A stretch of 64,000 bases of DNA, from positions 62,001 through 126,000 of the forward strand of contig JAATEV010000050.1 in NCBI GenBank assembly GCA_015655585.1. The letters are read 5' to 3'. How positions within the stretch are numbered: position 1 is the first letter of the stretch; each line of letters opens with the position of its first letter. Source of the stretch: Terriglobales bacterium. Its GTDB lineage: Bacteria > Acidobacteriota > Terriglobia > Terriglobales > Acidobacteriaceae. The notes under the pieces are model-generated. The model was not told where the DNA came from, searched no databases, and saw only the letters and a list, made by a program, of their open reading frames with translations. A program made the position numbers and the translations under genes. Below, piece by piece: positions 20,158 through 29,603 of the stretch.

Positions 20158-22047
20158 ATGAGCGAACAGGTTTCTTCTGGGCAGGTTGCTTCCGGTAAAG
20201 TTTCTTCTGGGTTAGACCGGCGGGCTTTTCTTGGCGTGTGTTCCATGGCTGGGCTTGGCAGTACTTTGCTGCCCGGGGCGCTGCTTGCGCTTGCGAGCAA
20301 GGGGGCTGAGGCGCAGTCTCGTTTTGGCAATGCTGCCGATGCCGCCTCGCTTACGCCGATTACTGCGGAGATGATCGATGCAGCGGCGGTGATCGTCGGC
20401 ATCACCGTTACCGATGAGCAGAAGAAGATGATGCTCGACGGGCTGAACGGGCTGCGTAACTCGTATCGCACGATTCGGGCGTTGAAGATGCCGAACAGTG
20501 TCGCTCCGGCTTTTGTGTTCGATCCTGTGCCCGGTGATATGACGCTGGATACGGTGCACAGGCCCGAGAAGATCAGTCCGCCGCCGAGTGCGAAGAGATT
20601 GGCCGAGGTTCGCAGTGGCGTAGATACTTTGGCGTTCGCCACGGTGCGCGAGTTGGCGGAGTTGGTGAAGACGCGGAAGGTCTCCTCTGTCGAGCTGACG
20701 AAGATGTATCTTGCCCGGCTGAAGAAGTACGATCCGGAGCTGCACTTTGTCATTACGCTGACGGAGCAGCGTGCCATGGAGCAGGCCAGCGCGGCGGATA
20801 GGGAGATCGCCGCGGGTAAGTATCGTGGGCCGCTACATGGAATTCCGTGGGGTGGGAAGGATCTGCTTGCGGTGAAAGGGTATCCGACGACCTGGGGGGC
20901 GGGCGGGTTCGAGCAGCAGCAGTTCGACTACGACGCGACCGTGGTGAAGCGACTGGATGACGCGGGAGCGATTCTGATTGCCAAGCTGAGTATGGGGGCG
21001 CTGGCGCAGGGAGATATGTGGTTTGGGGCGCGCACGCGGAACCCGTGGAACAAGCGGCAGGGTTCGAGCGGTTCCTCGGCGGGAAGCGCGAGCGCGGTAG
21101 CTGCGGGATGCGTGGGCTTTGCGATTGGGACGGAGACGCTAGGCTCGATCTCGGCTCCTTCGACGCGCTGTGGTGCGACGGGATTGCGGCCGACCTACGG
21201 CTTTGTGCCCAAGACGGGCGCGATGATGTTGAGCTGGACGATGGATAAGATTGGGCCCATCTGCCGGTCAGCGGAGGACTGCGCGATGGTGCTTTCGGCG
21301 ATTCATGGGCCGGATGGGCACGATCTTTCGGTCCAGAAGGCGGCCTTCAACTGGGACGCGGGCTACAACTGGAAGACGCTGCGCGTGGGGTACTTCAAGA
21401 GCGCCTTTGACGTTCCGAATATTCCGGCGAACGCTCCGGCGGGTCGCCGCAGAGGGCTTGAGAGGCGAGTGTACGACGCTCAGTATGACGTCAAGGCGCT
21501 GGAGAAGCTGCGTGGCATGGGCGTGAGCCTGATTCCGGTGGAGATGCCGAATTTTCCCTTTGGGGCGATTGTTCCGCTACTTGAGTCTGAGGCCGCTGCG
21601 GCGTTCGACGATCTGACGACTAGCGGCCGGGACAAATTGCTTACCGGCCAGGCGTCTTATGATTGGCCGAACCAGTTCCGCACTGCGCGCTTTTATTCCG
21701 CTGTGGATTATATTCAGGCGATGCGGGCGAGGACGCTTGCGATTGCGGAGATGGCGAAGCTGTTTGCGCAGGTGGATGTTATTGTTACGCCTTCGAGCGG
21801 GGTGCAGCTTTCGGCTACTAACCTGACCGGCCATCCGGCGATTGTGGTGCCGAATGGGGTTCGCGGTGCGGACGCGCCCAAGGCTAACAGCGATGAGGAC
21901 GGCGCGGACGCGAACGTGGATGGACCGGGGACTCCGGTGAGCCTTACGTTTCTGGGCGGGTTGTACTCCGATGCGCGGCTGGCGGCGTTTGCCAAGGCGT
22001 ATCAGGACGCCACCGGGTTCCATCTGCTGCATCCTAAACTGGACTAA
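20158..22047 (+). CDS. Tat-exported amidase (amidase signature family)
   Basis: 629 residues. The N-terminal twin-arginine motif DRRAFLG is followed by a hydrophobic stretch and an ALA...AEAQ cleavage region, so export by Tat is likely. The catalytic Ser-cisSer-Lys set is recognisable: Lys in GIPWGGKDLL, Ser-rich GSSGSSAGSASAVAAG, and the nucleophile loop FAIGTETLGSISAPSTRCG. The family hydrolyses amide bonds of varied small molecules; the substrate is unknown. About 150 residues before the core form a poorly conserved domain. The first 18 residues contain a small repeat (VSSGQ, VASGK, VSSG), from duplicated CTTCTGG-like DNA. Confidence 0.88.
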   Translation: MSEQVSSGQVASGKVSSGLDRRAFLGVCSMAGLGSTLLPGALLALASKGAEAQSRFGNAADAASLTPITAEMIDAAAVIVGITVTDEQKKMMLDGLNGLRNSYRTIRALKMPNSVAPAFVFDPVPGDMTLDTVHRPEKISPPPSAKRLAEVRSGVDTLAFATVRELAELVKTRKVSSVELTKMYLARLKKYDPELHFVITLTEQRAMEQASAADREIAAGKYRGPLHGIPWGGKDLLAVKGYPTTWGAGGFEQQQFDYDATVVKRLDDAGAILIAKLSMGALAQGDMWFGARTRNPWNKRQGSSGSSAGSASAVAAGCVGFAIGTETLGSISAPSTRCGATGLRPTYGFVPKTGAMMLSWTMDKIGPICRSAEDCAMVLSAIHGPDGHDLSVQKAAFNWDAGYNWKTLRVGYFKSAFDVPNIPANAPAGRRRGLERRVYDAQYDVKALEKLRGMGVSLIPVEMPNFPFGAIVPLLESEAAAAFDDLTTSGRDKLLTGQASYDWPNQFRTARFYSAVDYIQAMRARTLAIAEMAKLFAQVDVIVTPSSGVQLSATNLTGHPAIVVPNGVRGADAPKANSDEDGADANVDGPGTPVSLTFLGGLYSDARLAAFAKAYQDATGFHLLHPKLD

Positions 22048-22061
22048 AAGGCCGGAGCGCT

Positions 22062-22841
22062 ATGGCGAACGAGGAAGAGGTTCTGGTTGAAGTGCGAGGG
22101 TTGACGAAGGCTTATGCGGCGAATCGCCGCGTTGTCGACGATGTTTCGCTTTCGATTCGACGAGGCGAGACGCTGGGGCTGGTGGGAGAGTCGGGCTCCG
22201 GCAAGAGCACGGTGGCGCGGATGCTGCTGCGCTTGATCGAGCCTACGGCGGGGCAGGTGCGTTATGCGGGGCTGGATCTTTTGAAGCTGGGCTCGCATGA
22301 GCTGCGGGTGATGCGGCGGAGAATGCAGATTGTCTTTCAGGACCCGTATGCGTCGCTGAATCCCCGGATGCGGGTTCGCGAGATTTTGGCCGAGCCTTTT
22401 GCAATTCACGGCGAGAAGCCGGCGGAGGGGTTGACGGCGCGGCTTGAGGAGATGGTTCGTGCCGTGGGGCTGGAGGCTTCGGCGCTGGATCGTTTTCCTC
22501 ATGCTTTCAGCGGCGGCCAGAGGCAGCGGATCAACATTGCGCGGGCGCTGGCGTTGAAGCCTGAGTTTCTGGTGCTGGATGAGCCGGTCAGCGCGCTGGA
22601 TGTCTCGGTGGGGGCGCAGGTGGTGAACCTGCTGCGGGAGTTGCAGCAGAAGCATGGGCTGACTTACCTGTTTATCTCCCACTCCATGCCGCTGGTTCGC
22701 TATCTCTGCGACAGGATTGCGGTGATGCGGATGGGCAGGCTGGTGGAGATGGGCGATTGCGATGCGATTTGTACGTCGCCTAAAGAGGAGTATACGAGGC
22801 AGCTAATCGCCGCGACTCCGGAGATGCCGGTGGCTGGGTGA
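22062..22841 (+). CDS. ABC transporter ATP-binding protein (DppF/OppF-like)
   Basis: 259 residues. Walker [11 protein letters not shown]-loop [14 protein letters not shown], signature [15 protein letters not shown], Walker [14 protein letters not shown] and H-loop ISHSM are complete. The pattern around the Q-loop is typical of the second ATPase of peptide/nickel importers. No permease or binding protein lies next to it; it follows the amidase by 14 bp, so it is an orphan ATPase in this window. It may serve a transporter encoded elsewhere. Confidence 0.88.
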   Translation: MANEEEVLVEVRGLTKAYAANRRVVDDVSLSIRRGETLGLVGESGSGKSTVARMLLRLIEPTAGQVRYAGLDLLKLGSHELRVMRRRMQIVFQDPYASLNPRMRVREILAEPFAIHGEKPAEGLTARLEEMVRAVGLEASALDRFPHAFSGGQRQRINIARALALKPEFLVLDEPVSALDVSVGAQVVNLLRELQQKHGLTYLFISHSMPLVRYLCDRIAVMRMGRLVEMGDCDAICTSPKEEYTRQLIAATPEMPVAG

Positions 22842-22889
22842 CGAACTTTTCCGAGGCGGGCTTTACCAGATTCCTGGCCGATTCCTCGT

Positions 22890-22895
22890 TACAAT
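22890..22895 (+). promoter_or_regulatory. -10 hexamer, leaderless start of the TauE-like gene
   Basis: TACAAT ends six bases before ATG 22902, with AAAAAG between. No ribosome site is possible in that space. Confidence 0.5.
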
Positions 22896-22901
22896 AAAAA
22901 G

Positions 22902-23681
22902 ATGCTCGCAGACCTGCATGTTCACTGGCACTATCTCTGGCTGGTCGCTGCCTCTCTGATCGCCGGCGTGATGAATGCCATGGCTGGAGGCGGCTCGTTC
23001 ATCTCTTTTCCCGCCATTCTGAGCATGGGCGTGGCTCCGATTCAGGCGAATGCGACGAACACGGTGGCGTTGTGGCCGGGGCAACTGACCTCTGTGGCTG
23101 CGCTGCGCAACGATCTGCGGCGCGACCTGCTGGGGGTTGTCTGTGCGGCATCGGTGATCGGCGGAGTGAGTGGGGCCGTTGTGCTGCTCCACACAAAGCA
23201 GATTACGTTTCTGCATATGGTTCCCTGGCTGCTGCTGGTGGCTTCGATGCTGTTTGGAATCAGTGGGCCGGTCTCGAAATGGCTGCGGCAGCGTTCGAAC
23301 CAGCACCATGCGGAACGGCCTGTGGCGCGGCTTCCGCTGTTTCTGGTGATGGTGCCGGTATGTTTCTACATTGGGTATTTTGGCGCGGGCGCGGGTTTTT
23401 TGATTATGAGCGCGCTTGCCCTCTTCGGCATCGAGGAGATGAACCAGTTGAACTCGCTCAAGGTGCTGTCGGCCTGCCTGTCTAACCTTTGCGCGGTCAT
23501 CACGTTTATCTTCAGTGGAGCTGTGGTCTGGCACTACTGCCTGATCTCGATGCTCTTTGCTGCGATCGGCGGGTATGTGGGCGCTCAGTACGCGAGGCGG
23601 ATGAACGCCAACGTCCTGCGAGCGATTGTGGTGGTGACCGGTGTTGCCATGGCAGCTTACTTCTTCTGGAGGCAGTCCTAG
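22902..23681 (+). CDS. TauE/SafE family anion exporter
   Basis: 259 residues and about eight membrane helices. The family motif GVMNAMAGGGSFISFPAILSMGV and its second half GYFGAGAGFLIMSALALFG are both clear. TauE/SafE proteins move sulfite, sulfoacetate or related organic anions across the inner membrane. No sulfur-metabolism gene is adjacent, so the substrate is unknown. Probably transcribed alone from the leaderless promoter just upstream. Confidence 0.88.
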   Translation: MLADLHVHWHYLWLVAASLIAGVMNAMAGGGSFISFPAILSMGVAPIQANATNTVALWPGQLTSVAALRNDLRRDLLGVVCAASVIGGVSGAVVLLHTKQITFLHMVPWLLLVASMLFGISGPVSKWLRQRSNQHHAERPVARLPLFLVMVPVCFYIGYFGAGAGFLIMSALALFGIEEMNQLNSLKVLSACLSNLCAVITFIFSGAVVWHYCLISMLFAAIGGYVGAQYARRMNANVLRAIVVVTGVAMAAYFFWRQS

Positions 23682-23729
23682 TTCGTGGCCGCGGTTGCCA
23701 GCATCTTATAGCTTTGGGACGACATAGAT

Positions 23730-24170
23730 ATGAGTCATGAGGGAATACGCATCGTTCGAGGCGAAGAGGCCCGGCGGCAGGAGATGTTGGAGGAGAAGCT
23801 ACCCGCCGATGCGGTGACGCCGAAGAAGGTCCGCGTGATGAAGACCGAAGGGACAGGCGTCGAGATCGACTGGAAGGATGGGCACCAGAGTAAGTGGAGC
23901 TTCGCGTGGCTGCGGAACGCCTGCCCCTGTGCGACCTGCCATGAAGAGCGCGAGCGGACGGGAAGGATGCCGGGCGAGGTCAGGCCGAAGGAGCAGAAGC
24001 TGTTCATGATGTATGAAGCGCCGGTGCGTCCGCTGGAGGTCACTCCCATTGGCAAGTATGCGCTGAAGTTCCAGTGGAACGATGGCCATGATAGCGGGAT
24101 CTATGCCTGGGACTATCTGCGGCGCGTGTGCCAGTGCGACGTCTGTTTGGAGCAGAGCGATTCGGAGTGA
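23730..24170 (+). CDS. DUF971 domain protein
   Basis: 146 residues. Two similar halves are visible: WKDGHQSKWSFAWLRNACPC then ATCHEER, and WNDGHDSGIYAWDYLRRVCQ then CDVCLEQ. Each has DGH, an aromatic/LR helix and a CxCxxC cluster, which suggests an internal duplication and metal binding. DUF971 matches the N-terminal part of gamma-butyrobetaine hydroxylase and occurs next to iron-sulfur and molybdenum genes in other bacteria. Role unknown here. The next gene is convergent and ends two bases away. Confidence 0.82.
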   Translation: MSHEGIRIVRGEEARRQEMLEEKLPADAVTPKKVRVMKTEGTGVEIDWKDGHQSKWSFAWLRNACPCATCHEERERTGRMPGEVRPKEQKLFMMYEAPVRPLEVTPIGKYALKFQWNDGHDSGIYAWDYLRRVCQCDVCLEQSDSE

Positions 24171-24172
24171 CG

Positions 24173-24751
24173 CTACAGGAGCTTTCCGTCGAATTTATCC
24201 TGCGGCATGGGGATCAGGTCCAGTTTGAGTAAGATGTCCTGAACGGAGTCGGCTACGATCAGAATCTCGCGGGCCTTTGGCTTGAGCATTCCCTCTGCAA
24301 CGCAGTGATCTAGAAAAGCGACGAGTTGATCGTAAAAGCCGTTGATATTGAGCAGGAGAATCGGCTTGGAGTGCAGCTTGAGCATGTGCCAGGTGAGGAC
24401 TTCAAAGAGCTCTTCCAGCGTGCCGAAGCCGCCGGGCAGAACGATAAAGGCGTCGGCACGCTCTCCCATCATGGCCTTGCGCGTGTGCATGGTGTTGGTG
24501 ATGTGCAGCTCGGTGAGGCCTGTATGAGCGACCTCCCGGTCGACCAGAATCTCCGGGATTACTCCGATCACCCTGCCATTTGCGGCCAGTGCAGCCTGTG
24601 CGACGGCCTGCATGAGGCCGACGTTGGCTCCGCCGTAGACCACGCCGATATCGCGGGTTGCCAGGGCGTGCCCTAGCTCTTCGGCAACAGCTTTGTAGAC
24701 GGGATCGGTTCCAGAGGCGGACGCACAGAAGACAGCAGCGTTGCGGATCAT
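24173..24751 (-). CDS. LOG family protein (TIGR00730, Rossmann fold)
   Basis: 192 residues with the lysine-decarboxylase-like/LOG motifs VYGGANVGLM and PGGFGTLEELFEVLTW. LOG enzymes remove ribose 5-phosphate from cytokinin or AMP-like nucleotides. Bacterial members usually act as nucleotide phosphoribohydrolases, and the older name lysine decarboxylase is misleading. The start at 24751 is preceded by TATTCT seven bases upstream on the minus strand and has no ribosome site. Confidence 0.88.
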   Translation of the reverse strand: MIRNAAVFCASASGTDPVYKAVAEELGHALATRDIGVVYGGANVGLMQAVAQAALAANGRVIGVIPEILVDREVAHTGLTELHITNTMHTRKAMMGERADAFIVLPGGFGTLEELFEVLTWHMLKLHSKPILLLNINGFYDQLVAFLDHCVAEGMLKPKAREILIVADSVQDILLKLDLIPMPQDKFDGKLL

Positions 24752-24758
24752 ATTGAAG

Positions 24759-24764
24759 AGAATA
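24759..24764 (-). promoter_or_regulatory. -10-like hexamer before the LOG gene
   Basis: On the minus strand TATTCT lies seven bases before the ATG at 24751, another candidate leaderless start. Confidence 0.4.
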
Positions 24765-24882
24765 TTAAGTAAATGGCGATGACGGCAAGATGAAGAAGGG
24801 CGGTTGCATTCGGAAGGGCATTTTGCCCAAGATTTGCACCGTTAGGCGCTTCCCGCCGGACGGCTTAAAATGAAGATTTGGA

Positions 24883-27702
24883 GTGAGTGTCAGCTTGAGT
24901 CAACTTTTGGAAAATATGAATCCGCAGCAGCAGGAGGGGATTCGGTCGGTGGATGGGCCGGTACTTCTGCTTGCGGGCGCGGGCAGCGGCAAGACGCGCG
25001 TGATTACGCATCGCATCGCCTACCTGATTCAGGAGCGCGGCGTCCCGGCTGATTCGATTCTGGCTGTCACCTTCACCAATAAAGCCGCCAAAGAGATGGC
25101 TGAGCGCGTGGATAAGATTCTGGGCCATAGCAGCCTGGCCAAGCCGATGCTGGCCACGTTCCATAGCTTCTGCGTGCGTGTGTTGCGCCGCGATATCGAG
25201 GCGATGCGCGTCAATGGCGTGGGGCTGACGCGGGACTTCGCGATCTATGATGAGACCGACCAGCAGGCGATTGTGAAGTCCGCGCTGAAGCGGCTGGGCG
25301 TCGATGACAAGTCGTTGAAGCCGAGGGTGGCGCTGGGCAGGATCTCCTGGGCGAAGAACCACATGATCGATCCGCAGGAGTACTTCCTCGCAAGTACGAA
25401 CCCGATGGAAGAGAAGATCGCTCATATCTTTGAGATTTACAAAAAGGAGCTGTTCAAGGCGAACGCCCTGGACTTTGACGATCTTCTGCTGGAGACGGTG
25501 CGGCTGCTGAAGTCTTCCGGCGAGACGCGAGAGAAATACAACCGTCGATACAAATACCTGCTGATCGACGAGTATCAGGACACGAACAAGCCGCAGTATG
25601 AGCTGATGAAGCTGCTGGCGGGGCCGAGCGGGAATGTCTGCGTTGTGGGCGATGAGGACCAGTCGATCTATAGCTGGCGCGGCGCGGACATCAAGAACAT
25701 TCTGGAGTTTGAGAAGGACTTCCCCGAGACGAAGACGATCCGGCTGGAGCAGAATTATCGCTCGACCCAGGTGATTCTGGAAGGCGCCGGGGCGGTGGTC
25801 GCACAGAATACGCAGCGCAAGGGGAAGAACCTGTGGACGGCGCGTGAGGGCGGGAGCCTGATTGGATATTATGAGGCTCCCGATGGAGAGAATGAGGCCT
25901 TGTTTATCGCCGACCGCGTGCAGCGTTATCTGCGTGAGGCAGGCGGGCAGGAAGACCAGCCTCGATGCGCTGTTCTGTATCGGACCAACTCGCAGTCGCG
26001 ACTGGTGGAAGAGGCGTTGCGACGGTATCAGATTCAGTACCACATGGTGGGGGGCTTCAGCTTCTACGAGCGGGCTGAGGTAAAGGACATTCTCAGCTAC
26101 CTGAAGCTGGTGCAGAACGTTAATGACTCGGTGGCGTTGAACAGGGTGGTCAATTCGCCTCCGCGCGGCATCGGCAAGACCACGATGGAGACGCTGGAGC
26201 GGATGGCGCTTTCGAGCGGCATGAGCACCTGGGACGCGATCAAGGTGGCCATAGAGGACAAATTGCTGCCAGCGCGTGCGTTGCAGGCATTGAGCGGGTT
26301 CCGGCGGTTTATTGAGGACGCCCGCGCCATGATGGGGCCAGACTTCGCGGAGAAGCTTGCAGCCGATGTTGCGGAAGATACAGCCGCCTCTTCTCTTTCC
26401 GGGGAGTCGAGCGAGGCGGATACCTCGTTTGAGTTCGGAGGCGTGGCAGAGCAGGACGATAAGGACGCGCAGACCTCCTTCGATACCAGCTTCAACTTCG
26501 GGTTCGACTTCGGGCCGAGTGAAGAGATCTCGACGATTGCTGCTGAGAACTCGACCGATACGGATACGGCGCACGATATCGACTCCACGAGCTTCAACCC
26601 GTTTGCGCCGGTCGTACTGAAGAACTCGGCCGGGACTACGCCGGAACGTGCTGCCGAGCTGAAGATGGAGGACAGGGCTGCATTTCGCAAGCCGGGCGAT
26701 CCGGCTACGCTGCCGGAGCTGATCAAGTTCCTGAACGATCGCAGCGGGTATATCCGAGCGCTTGAGGAAGAGGCTACGCCGGAGTCCTTCTCGCGTATCG
26801 AGAACCTGAAGGAACTTGCCAATGCGGCACAGGATGCGCAGGAGCGCGGCGAGACGCTGCATGAGTTTCTGGATCACGCGGCGTTAATCAGCGATGTGGA
26901 TAGCTACAAGGAAGACGCTCGTGTGACGCTGATGACTCTGCACGCGGCGAAGGGGCTGGAGTTTCCGCTGGTGTTTTTGACCGGCATGGAGGAGGGCCTG
27001 TTTCCGCATTCGCGCACGCTGACCGATCCTACGGGGTTGGAGGAAGAGCGGCGGCTCTGCTACGTCGGGATGACGCGGGCGATGGATACGCTGGTGATGA
27101 CGCGGGCGCGGTATCGGCGGCGTTATGGCAGCGATATGCCGGAGCAGAGCACCCCCTCGCGGTTTCTCGAAGAGGTGCCGAGCAGGTTGGTCGAGGATCT
27201 GGGAAGTCCTGCTGCGCGGCCGCAGTTTTCAGGGTCGGAGTATGGCTACGGCAAGATGTACGCGACGCCTTATCCGAAGGCGAACCGCTTTGGCCGCTCC
27301 AACGCCGAGGAAGGCGAGAGTCACTACAGCTACGAAGACGAGGACCAGAGCGGAGAGCGCGGGGCCAGGGCGGCGGCACGGGCTGCTACGGGATTCGGCG
27401 GAGGAAGGTTCGGATCGAGTGGGAGCAAGGCTGCGGCGGGGCAATCGGGACAGTCGATAGACAATATCGCCAGCTTCTTTGCGGCTCGCGGGCAGAAGGT
27501 TTCGCGTCCCAGAATGGAGGCCGAGGCCGCTTCCGGCAACACCGGACTGAAGCAGGGCACGCGGGTTCGCCACCCGAAGTATGGGGAGGGCACCGTATTT
27601 CGTCGCGAAGGCGATGGGGATGATGCCAAGATTACAGTACAATTTCAACAGCACGGCGTGAAGAAGCTGGTGGAGAAGTTTGCCCAGTTGGAGCGCCTGT
27701 AA
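24883..27702 (+). CDS. UvrD/PcrA-type DNA helicase with acidic insert
   Basis: 939 residues, SF1A 3'-5' helicase. Motif I LLAGAGSGKT (Lys37), Ia TFTNKAAKEM, II LLIDEYQDTN, III VVGDEDQSIYSWRGAD, IV LEQNYRST, V LMTLHAAKGLEFPLVFLTG and VI YVGMTRAMD are all present. The C-terminus holds a PcrA-type RNA-polymerase-binding end (GTRVRHPKYGEGTVFRREGD). Unusual is a stretch of about 120 residues (roughly 490-610) rich in Asp, Glu, Ser and Thr with the repeat-like FDTSFNFGFDFGPSEE, inserted in the 2B/2A region. Likely role is repair and removal of stalled complexes. The start codon is GTG and uncertain by a few residues. A TAAAAT box lies 11 bases upstream. Confidence 0.92.
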   Translation: MSVSLSQLLENMNPQQQEGIRSVDGPVLLLAGAGSGKTRVITHRIAYLIQERGVPADSILAVTFTNKAAKEMAERVDKILGHSSLAKPMLATFHSFCVRVLRRDIEAMRVNGVGLTRDFAIYDETDQQAIVKSALKRLGVDDKSLKPRVALGRISWAKNHMIDPQEYFLASTNPMEEKIAHIFEIYKKELFKANALDFDDLLLETVRLLKSSGETREKYNRRYKYLLIDEYQDTNKPQYELMKLLAGPSGNVCVVGDEDQSIYSWRGADIKNILEFEKDFPETKTIRLEQNYRSTQVILEGAGAVVAQNTQRKGKNLWTAREGGSLIGYYEAPDGENEALFIADRVQRYLREAGGQEDQPRCAVLYRTNSQSRLVEEALRRYQIQYHMVGGFSFYERAEVKDILSYLKLVQNVNDSVALNRVVNSPPRGIGKTTMETLERMALSSGMSTWDAIKVAIEDKLLPARALQALSGFRRFIEDARAMMGPDFAEKLAADVAEDTAASSLSGESSEADTSFEFGGVAEQDDKDAQTSFDTSFNFGFDFGPSEEISTIAAENSTDTDTAHDIDSTSFNPFAPVVLKNSAGTTPERAAELKMEDRAAFRKPGDPATLPELIKFLNDRSGYIRALEEEATPESFSRIENLKELANAAQDAQERGETLHEFLDHAALISDVDSYKEDARVTLMTLHAAKGLEFPLVFLTGMEEGLFPHSRTLTDPTGLEEERRLCYVGMTRAMDTLVMTRARYRRRYGSDMPEQSTPSRFLEEVPSRLVEDLGSPAARPQFSGSEYGYGKMYATPYPKANRFGRSNAEEGESHYSYEDEDQSGERGARAAARAATGFGGGRFGSSGSKAAAGQSGQSIDNIASFFAARGQKVSRPRMEAEAASGNTGLKQGTRVRHPKYGEGTVFRREGDGDDAKITVQFQQHGVKKLVEKFAQLERL

Positions 27703-27743
27703 AAGTTCTGAAAACTGAAGTTATAGAAAGATTGACGAATTAA

Positions 27744-27899
27744 ATGGCAAATACAAAGAGCATTGAAGACAAGATCGAGCGCAAGAAGGTAAAGCGCGCA
27801 GCACGTAAGGCAGCAGCCCCCCAGGGCAAGCGGACCGGCGCCCGTGGCGAGAACAAGGCCAAAATCCGCAAGGCGGCACGCGGCCAGAGCAAGCGGTAA
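27744..27899 (+). CDS. 51-residue very basic protein, function unknown
   Basis: ATG 27744 to TAA 27897-27899. The product is strongly basic (Lys and Arg make up over a third of residues) and Ala-rich, without aromatic residues: MANTKSIEDKIERKKVKRAA, then a RKAAAPQGKRTGARGENK stretch and a KIRKAARGQSKR end. The repeated K/R-AAR pattern suggests nucleic-acid or ribosome binding. Codon choice (AAG, CGC, GCA) is that of a well-expressed gene. It begins 41 bp after the helicase stop, with a TTATAG box in the gap. I cannot name a family. Confidence 0.65.
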   Translation: MANTKSIEDKIERKKVKRAARKAAAPQGKRTGARGENKAKIRKAARGQSKR

Positions 27900-28019
27900 G
27901 GTAACTTACTGAATGGAGCGGCGTTGCATGGATTGCGACGCTGCTCCTGCTCCACATCGCGGCAGATTTGCATCGCACTCTGAAATGCAATACGCAGTTG
28001 TTCCGCCCCGCACCATTCT

Positions 28020-29594
28020 TTGCACTCAGGAGCGAGCGCGCTGGCCAGGCAAATCTTTCGAACGAAGTCGATCGACAGACTGATCTCTGAATCGGAGCAG
28101 CCGGAGCACGCCCTGAAGAAGACTCTGGGGCCTGTGTCTTTGACTGCGCTGGGGATCGGGGCGGTGATCGGCTCGGGAATTTTTACCGTGATCGGCGTGG
28201 CGATCGGGGGAAACCCCGGGGCGTTTGCGTCGTTCGGGGACTCGCCGGTCGTTGATCTGATCCTTCATCATGGCGCGATTGCCAGCAGGCCGGGCGCAGG
28301 TCCGGCGCTGGCGGTGTCTCTGGTGCTGGTGGCGATTGTGTGCGCGCTGACGGGGCTCTGCTATGCGGAACTGGCGTCGATGATCCCGATTGCGGGTTCG
28401 GCTTATACGTATACCTACGCAACGCTGGGCGAGTTGATCGCCTGGGTGATCGGGTGGGACCTGATTCTGGAGTATGCGTTCAGCAATATGAGCGTCAGCG
28501 TGGGCTTTGCCGCGCACGTGGTGGCGTTGCTGGACTGGATGGGGCTGCCGCTTTCGCCTAAGTGGCTTTCGCCTGCGTATCTTCCGCTGGGGTTGCAGGA
28601 CTTGCAGGGGAAGGACATCTACTCTGCGGGCTGGCACTTCGGATTCAACATACCGGCGTTTCTGATTGTGATGCTGCTGACCGTGGTGCTGGTGCGGGGA
28701 ATCCGCGAATCGGCGCGGACGAATAACATCATGGTGCTGGTGAAGATTGCGGCGATTCTGTTGTTTGTTTTCTTCGGCCTCAGCTTTATCCATCCGGCGA
28801 ACTACCATCCGTTCTCTCCCAACGGCTGGAGCGGAGTTCTTGCGGGTGGATCGATTATTTTTTTCACCTATATTGGCTTCGATTCGGTCTCGACGGCGAG
28901 CGAAGAGTGCAGGAATCCTCGGCGCGATGTTCCGATTGGGATTCTGGCTACGTTGATCGTCTGTACGTTGCTCTACACCGGAGTGGCGGTAGTACTGACG
29001 GGGATGGTGCCGTGGCGGACGGTGGCGGGGGACGCGGCGCCGGTGGTGAATGCGCTGAAGCGCGTGGCGCTTACGCCGGAGGGGCACAGGCTGCACTGGG
29101 TGCAGCTTGCGGTGCTGGTGGGCGCACTGGTGGGGATGGTGTCGTCGATCCTGGTGTTCCAGCTTGGTCAGGCTCGGGTGTGGTTTGCCATGTCGCGGGA
29201 CAGGCTGCTGCCGGACGTGTTCAGCAAGGTGCATCCGCGGTTCCGGACTCCGGCGTTTGCTACGTGGGTTGCGGGCGTGCTGGTGGCGATTCCGTCCGGG
29301 CTGTTCGACGTGGGCACGTTTGCGGAGATGTCGAACATCGGAACTCTGTTCGCCTTTGCGCTGGTTTCGGTTGGGGTGATCGTGCTGCGGTACCGGGAGC
29401 CGGAGCGCTATCGCGGGTTTCGCGTGCCGTTCGGGCCGGTGATCCCGCTGTTGAGCGTGGTCTTCTGCGTTCTCCTGATGGCGGGGCTGCCGGCTAAGAC
29501 GTGGGTGCGGTTCTTCGTCTGGCTGGTGGTCGGACTGTTTGTCTACTTCTTCTATAGCCGCAAGCGTAGTGAGTTTTACGAGCGCGAAGCCTAG
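28020..29594 (+). CDS. APC superfamily amino-acid permease
   Basis: 524 residues, about 12 to 14 membrane helices. The family motif LGIGAVIGSGIFTVIG begins at about residue 44, with the second signature FFTYIGFDSVSTASEECRNP. The N-terminal part (RTKSIDRLISESEQPEHALK) is that of cationic-amino-acid-type (CAT-like) transporters. The substrate cannot be fixed. The start is uncertain: TTG 28020 is the first possible codon and has no ribosome site. The stop codon TAG forms part of the -10-like hexamer of the next gene. Confidence 0.87.
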   Translation: MHSGASALARQIFRTKSIDRLISESEQPEHALKKTLGPVSLTALGIGAVIGSGIFTVIGVAIGGNPGAFASFGDSPVVDLILHHGAIASRPGAGPALAVSLVLVAIVCALTGLCYAELASMIPIAGSAYTYTYATLGELIAWVIGWDLILEYAFSNMSVSVGFAAHVVALLDWMGLPLSPKWLSPAYLPLGLQDLQGKDIYSAGWHFGFNIPAFLIVMLLTVVLVRGIRESARTNNIMVLVKIAAILLFVFFGLSFIHPANYHPFSPNGWSGVLAGGSIIFFTYIGFDSVSTASEECRNPRRDVPIGILATLIVCTLLYTGVAVVLTGMVPWRTVAGDAAPVVNALKRVALTPEGHRLHWVQLAVLVGALVGMVSSILVFQLGQARVWFAMSRDRLLPDVFSKVHPRFRTPAFATWVAGVLVAIPSGLFDVGTFAEMSNIGTLFAFALVSVGVIVLRYREPERYRGFRVPFGPVIPLLSVVFCVLLMAGLPAKTWVRFFVWLVVGLFVYFFYSRKRSEFYEREA

Positions 29595-29597
29595 TAT
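29592..29597 (+). promoter_or_regulatory. -10-like hexamer, leaderless start of add
   Basis: TAGTAT lies six bases before ATG 29604. Its first three bases are the stop codon of the permease gene, so the signal sits on a gene boundary. Confidence 0.45.
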
Positions 29598-29603
29598 AGA
29601 GAG

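Noticed and set aside
22062-22841. Complete peptide ABC importer
   Set aside because: Only the ATPase is present; no permease or binding protein is adjacent.
24865-26877. 670-residue minus-strand frame
   Set aside because: Shadow of the helicase gene, which shows all SF1 motifs.
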